Below the pieces are notes generated by a model, which was given only the letters and a program-made list of their open reading frames with translations, had not been told where the DNA came from and ran no database searches. From positions 15,741,001 to 15,805,000 of the forward strand of contig NC_092570.1 of NCBI RefSeq assembly GCF_037975245.1: a stretch of 64,000 nt of DNA. The letters run 5' to 3'. The position numbers and the translations under genes are program-made. The stretch is from Apostichopus japonicus (taxonomy: Eukaryota > Echinodermata > Holothuroidea > Aspidochirotida > Stichopodidae). Within the stretch, counting starts at the first letter, position 1. The number at the start of each line of letters is the position of its first letter. Shown here one piece after another: positions 59,118 to 64,000 of the stretch.

Positions 59118-60318
59118 ATTGGACAGACTGTGATACTGAAGCAACTAGGCACCCCGTGATGATCTGGAGCGAACAGGTAATGGTGCAAAATTCTGGAGAA
59201 AAGAAACGAAGGAGAGAGAAAATTCAACTATTGATTAGTGGAACAAAATTATACTGTAAACATGTATATTATATACATTGCATGCAGCAAATACCACCCG
59301 TAGGGTTGTTAATATATATTAACAGAATAAACAAGAAACTTACTGTGTACAATATATACAGTGTGTACTGTACTTTTAATGTACAGTCTATCTATGTCAC
59401 TAATTGCTAAATACATTTTATGTGTTCTGCAAGCTGAGGACTAGGGTTTTCAATTTTTATGACAGGGTGTGCATACTTCTAGTACCTGGGTGATAAAATG
59501 TTTATATAATACATCAAAACAGTTTCTATTGGTTAAGAAAACAAAAAACATGTTGCAATACCTCGCTGGTCATGGTACAAAATCTTAACTACATACAGTA
59601 CTCTACACGTACAATAAAATATCATAAAACAATATCATTAGTACTGTACTACAATATGTACAGTACAGGAACTTGAGCCTCGTACTGCAGCAGCTCCATC
59701 TAAAGAGCTCGGAAGATGCTACAAATTGTCACATGACAGCTCTCCCCTCTTTTATGAATGCCTCCAGTTTCCTATCATGTTACAACCACAAAAGGTACTA
59801 TATGTTTACACTTTCAGCAAAGGTTACTGTCATCGCATGTCTACCAAAACACGGTGATGCTATCAACTATATCAGATCAATACTGTAAAACAACCAAATA
59901 TGTACTTGAGGTACATATGGTAATTGTACCGTTATCTTCACCATGGGTCTAGACAGTATATATACTGTATATATTATATGCCTACAGTAAACACAACTCA
60001 ACAATTTAAACTCCTGTTCAAGCAAATCTCCATGCTCGTGGTTTTCAATCTGATTTACATTAGATCTTATCTACAGTGGTACCATTTAAATACATCCAGG
60101 GCTTCTAGGCTGTGATAAACAAGACACACAAATATATATACGTGTAATTGTTATAGATATTGCAAATCATCGGCTACTGTAATATGCAGTGTATATATAC
60201 TATACAGATTTAAGCCTATAGATTGAAGGGACGTGCACTGAGAAATGAAGAGCAGGACAAGATTTGTAAGGCCGTCGATTGAATTGGGTTACAGAAATAA
60301 CGGCGACTCCAGAGATAC
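59118..60318. other. MCT upstream region, no gene seen
   Basis: AT-rich sequence with many ACTGTAC and TATATA strings. A 5' untranslated exon of the MCT gene may lie in this flank, but no donor or first exon could be assigned with confidence. Confidence 0.4.
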
Positions 60319-61328
60319 CAGGCTTGGGGCGATTACATCTGAATGTAATCGATTACGATTACTTGAGAATGTACGATTACGATTACTATTACAACCTAAA
60401 GTTGAAGTAATCGATTACGATTACATTGTAATGTAATCGTGATTACAATCACGATTACATTGTGGTTACTTGCACAATCCTCTGCATATCTGTTTAATAT
60501 AACTCTCTGCCGGGAAATAGGGCAATGAAATAGGGCAAAGGAAGGGCATTTACAGTATATACGGACAAAATTGTGGAAGTATATCTACAATTCCTACCAG
60601 GCATTACACATAAAATATGCCTTAACACGTTTAAGATGTGTAACCCATAAGTCCAGTAAAAAATACAATTTAAACAGACAAAGAGTAAACAGACAAATAC
60701 TAAAGTAAAACAAATGAAGATTTTCATGCAACACTATATTTTGTAAACTAATAATTTCTGCACAGCAGCAAAACTAAAAACTCTTTTACATTATAACACC
60801 AAAATAAAACTAAATAGCTTTGAAATGGGGCATTCCACAGTACATGGGACATGGAAGGCCAAAAGTAAAAGTAAATTATTTTCATCAAAAAGTGGTCAAC
60901 TCTGGTAAAGCAAATTCTGATCCACCAAAATACTTAATTTGCAGTGATTTTTTCAGCAACAAGGTTAATTACATTAATTAAAGAGGTGTAAATGGTGCAA
61001 AGTTGGATGGGTTATTGGACAATGGAATGTAGGCAAATTTCTGAATAAGTTTATTGTGCTAGAGAATTCTAGAAGCAGGAACACTTCTTTGGTCACACTA
61101 AAAGCCAATAGTAAGAATTAGTTTTAATCATTTCTACTAATTTTGCCCTTCTCATTCAAATTTCACTGTAATCATAAATGTAATACGATTACTTTGCCCT
61201 TGTAATCGATTACGATTACGATTACTTTGTAATTTTCACAAAAGTAATCGATTGCGATTACGATTACTTCAAAAAATGTAATCGATTGTAATCGATTACG
61301 ATTACTGATTACGATTACCCCAAGCCTG
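60319..61328. mobile_element. 1.0-kb hAT MITE with perfect 8-bp target duplication
   Basis: The ends CAGGCTTGGGG and CCCCAAGCCTG are inverted, and AGAGATAC is duplicated at 60311-60318 and 61329-61336. Subterminal arrays of GTAATCGATTACGATTAC occur in both arms. No ORF of note is present. Confidence 0.9.
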
Positions 61329-61760
61329 AGAGATACTACTCGTTATCACTCCAAATGTAATATTTTATCGTCAAACTCTGTTCAGGTTTCTCAACTCTTC
61401 AGCCTTTTTTTTGTTGTCTGAGAACCACGCTAACATGTGTCGGCTGAGATGCATTGCTATAGCCTGGCTTCCATCTGGCACCATCTGGACCACTGTCACT
61501 TACTGCGGTACAATACTAAGGGTCACAGGATCAAGAGGGTGCCCAGCAATTGGTCAATAGTACTATTATCAGGAGGTATCACGTGATACCCTCTGAGCAT
61601 GGCAAGAGCACTGGTCATCAACAAGAAGTACAGCCAGTTGGGACAACTTCTAATACCTCTCTACACTGTTCTCCATTATCGTGCTCTCAAAGCACTAGTA
61701 TTGACCAGTACAAACAGTTCTTAACCTTGATCTGATAAAAACATGTTATTCATACTGAAT

Positions 61761-62080
61761 TAGTTTCGACTGAGGTGTAACAGAAGTGTTAGACACCACC
61801 ATCGATCCCAGAATATACACACACAGCTTGCTACAGTCTATAATTAGACAAGAGTGTACAGTCAATACAAACAGCTACATGGTCAATACCCACAACACAG
61901 TGTACATAGCATTGATGGAAATCTTAGGTCTAGATAAATTAAAAGATAACAAGGTATTACATTTCATTACTGTCTGCATATTGAAGCGGCAGACAAAAAA
62001 CTTCACTTGCCAACAACGGAAAGTTAACTTTTTCAGAGGGTGGCACACGGTTTGGGGTGAGTCTTCAATGCCTTTAACTT
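61761..62080. repeat. Duplicated segment, copy B, upstream of the MCT gene
   Basis: This copy matches 57533-57853 through GTGTAACAGAAGTGTTAGAC, CACACACAGCTTGCTAC and GAGTCTTCAATGCCTTTAA. It does not continue into exon 2 sequence. Direction and mechanism of copying are unknown. Confidence 0.8.
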
Positions 62081-62511
62081 GGCCTTTAGTCCCCCCACAC
62101 TTTTGAAAAGCTTTTGGGAGCTTACAAGTTACATAGACTGAAAGTCACCATATCGAAAGGAATGTAAGCTACCAAATTGTTGGCTATATATATACGGGGC
62201 AAAACCAAACAAATATGTTTTTTACCTTTATTCACTCAATTTTGCCTGTAAATTCTCTCAATTTGAACCAGTTGTGTTACAGAAAAGCTGACAACTTATA
62301 TAGGTTGTAAAATTCAAACTGGTATCACATAACAACACCATCGTATTGTTTTGTATTATTGGCTACTATTACTAACTATGTAGTAAATGTGTAATTTTAC
62401 GGAAGCTTGAGTTTTTTCTGATGGACATCCAAATAATGATTTCTTTTTACAATAACGAAAGTTTACTGCGTGGGGGTTTTGGATCATATTGAGCGTTGGG
62501 CACATACTTAA

Positions 62512-62999
62512 GACCAGGGTCACACGTATAAAATTGCATCTTCCAACCATCGTTTCTTAACTATAGTCCGACCATATTAACTAACTACGATAGCACACGT
62601 ACTCACACGACTTTTTACTGTTTTCGGACGATCGTTATTCGTGGACACATGCACCAGTGAGTTAATGATGCTTTTGCAAAGCTATCTTGCGCAGTTGCGT
62701 TGGGTCTGTCAAGGGTCATGGTTTTGATGATGTTTCGCAAGGTTTTTAGTTGTAAGTAGTAGTAGATGATGTCAGTGTTACACTAAAATGCATAGTCGGA
62801 CAATGCAATTGCGATCACACGCATGGTTCTTCCTGCTGACAATGGTCGGACGATGGTTAATTCGGGCTTACGATGCTAATTACCATGTTTAGTGGACGAT
62901 GGTCGGACGATGGTCTGACCATAGCAGAGAGCGGTCACACACAAACCGTACCATGGTCGGACCATCGTTATGTCTGAAAAATGTACGTGTCACGGGGTC
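62512..62999. mobile_element. 488-bp PIF/Harbinger-like MITE
   Basis: The left end GACCAGGGTCACACGTA and the right end TACGTGTCACGGGGTC are imperfect inverted repeats. TAA flanks both ends (62509-62511 and 63000-63002), the 3-bp TWA duplication of Harbinger elements. The interior repeats GGTCGGACGATGG and its complement several times. Confidence 0.7.
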
Positions 63000-63002
63000 T
63001 AA

Positions 63003-64000
63003 ACTTTTATTATGATTAGGCTAGGCATAAGCCCGCCTAGGCCTACAATTAGACAATTTGGAAACCCACAATGTCTTATCACAGCTAGGCCTAGATTTGT
63101 TTGCAACTTAACAGAGTTATACAAAGATAAACACAACAGAAAAGTTGGGTTCTGTATTCGTACGTTAGGCCGCTGTTCTCACCAGATTGGGAGCAACATC
63201 GTTACTGTACCGGACGTTTCTGCAAAGTTCGATCAATCGCAAGGTCGCTCTCACATGTAACAGGCCAGGTAAGAATCGTCCATGATCCAAGAGAGATATA
63301 TATCGTTTCACAATATTCTCACGATCTAGAATATCTACCAGCCCGCCCTCTATTTACACTTCGGTTGGTGTTGCTACCGTCAAGCAGGTGTTGTGAACAT
63401 GCAGGGTCGATCTACGGAAATAAAAATGAAGGGCGCCATAAAACTAGTAAAGTGACGGAATCGGCCATGTTATACTGCTCGGGAAAAACAAATTTAACAG
63501 AAAGTCTAGATCTAGATTAAGGCCAGGTCCAAACAACAGAACTTAGTTTCCTAACTGTAAAAGCTACACCCAGCATGATTCGTTTTATGATTAGTAAGTT
63601 TGGGACGTCTTGACCCAATACTTGAGTTGACCGACAGTCCTTTGAGAAACCTAACCCAGGTGGATCCCGATCGCGTATGGTTACACTCACAATCTCCTCT
63701 ATTAAAATGTTCTGAAAATGTGTACACAGTTGATGGTGTTTACCGTACCCCTCCCAGTGTATGGTACTTTGTACAACAATAAGAAACATGTTGTGCAAGA
63801 GGACAAACCATGGAAGTTGCAGATCTCACCTCCTCCATGACATAACCATCAATGTTGTTTCATGCAAGACATCACATTTGGGCCAACTTCACCTCTGACC
63901 TTCATTGTTCTTTCAACCTATCCCTCAAAATCTAATAAGGAATACTCTTGTACATATCGGGTGATAAGTTAAATGGTTTTCTTCTGCATATTGACATTTG
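63003..64000. other. Right edge of the window, no gene identified
   Basis: Reading frames at 63012-63260 (+) and 63517-63798 (-) are open but short, with no recognisable motif and no paired splice sites. They could hold an upstream exon of a gene beyond the window. Confidence 0.4.

Overview
The window is animal nuclear DNA: genes split by GT-AG introns, many nested MITEs, tRNA-derived SINEs, minisatellites and LINE fragments. The gene content (a KICSTOR subunit, an SLC16/MCT transporter) and the repeat style suggest a marine invertebrate deuterostome, perhaps an echinoderm. That assignment is a weak inference. All gene models were built by hand from splice signals, reading-frame phase and remembered family sequences; nothing was searched or computed.

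Layout. (1) 1-1156: flank with no gene. (2) 1157-21274: one very large CACTA (EnSpm)-like DNA transposon on the minus strand. It is bounded by perfect 15-bp inverted termini (CACTGAAAACATAAA) and by long subterminal fields of CCGACTA/ACTAGTCAG motifs. It carries an intact C2H2-zinc-finger CACTA-type transposase and a second, eight-exon ORF (555 aa) resembling the SAMD3-like family with a PB1-like N-terminus. A single 5' exon (coding part 19548-19573) splices in frame to either product, so the transposase lies inside intron 1 of the second gene. This is the arrangement known for maize En/Spm tnpD and tnpA. Several smaller elements are nested in its introns and its transposase-side spacer. (3) 21275-28905: triplet microsatellite, two hAT-like elements and a small three-exon coiled-coil gene (minus, 23471-25225). 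(4) 28906-44098: KICS2 (C12orf66 orthologue, plus strand), 11 coding exons, 443 aa, with one likely U12-type intron. Its introns hold a 1.3-kb minisatellite, LINE 3' ends, a TTAA-flanked MITE, a Penelope-like palindrome with hammerhead-like arms, and tRNA-like tandem units. (5) 44099-48549: intergenic, with tandem duplications and a minisatellite. (6) 48550-59117: an intact SLC16/monocarboxylate-transporter-like gene (minus, 5 coding exons, 487 aa). (7) 59118-64000: upstream flank with an 8-bp-TSD hAT MITE, a copy of MCT intron sequence and a Harbinger-like MITE.

KICS2 and the MCT gene converge and are unrelated in pathway: KICS2 belongs to the lysosomal mTORC1-regulating KICSTOR complex, and the transporter belongs to the plasma-membrane MFS. 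The most unusual object is the 20.1-kb transposon with its shared-exon, two-product transcription unit.
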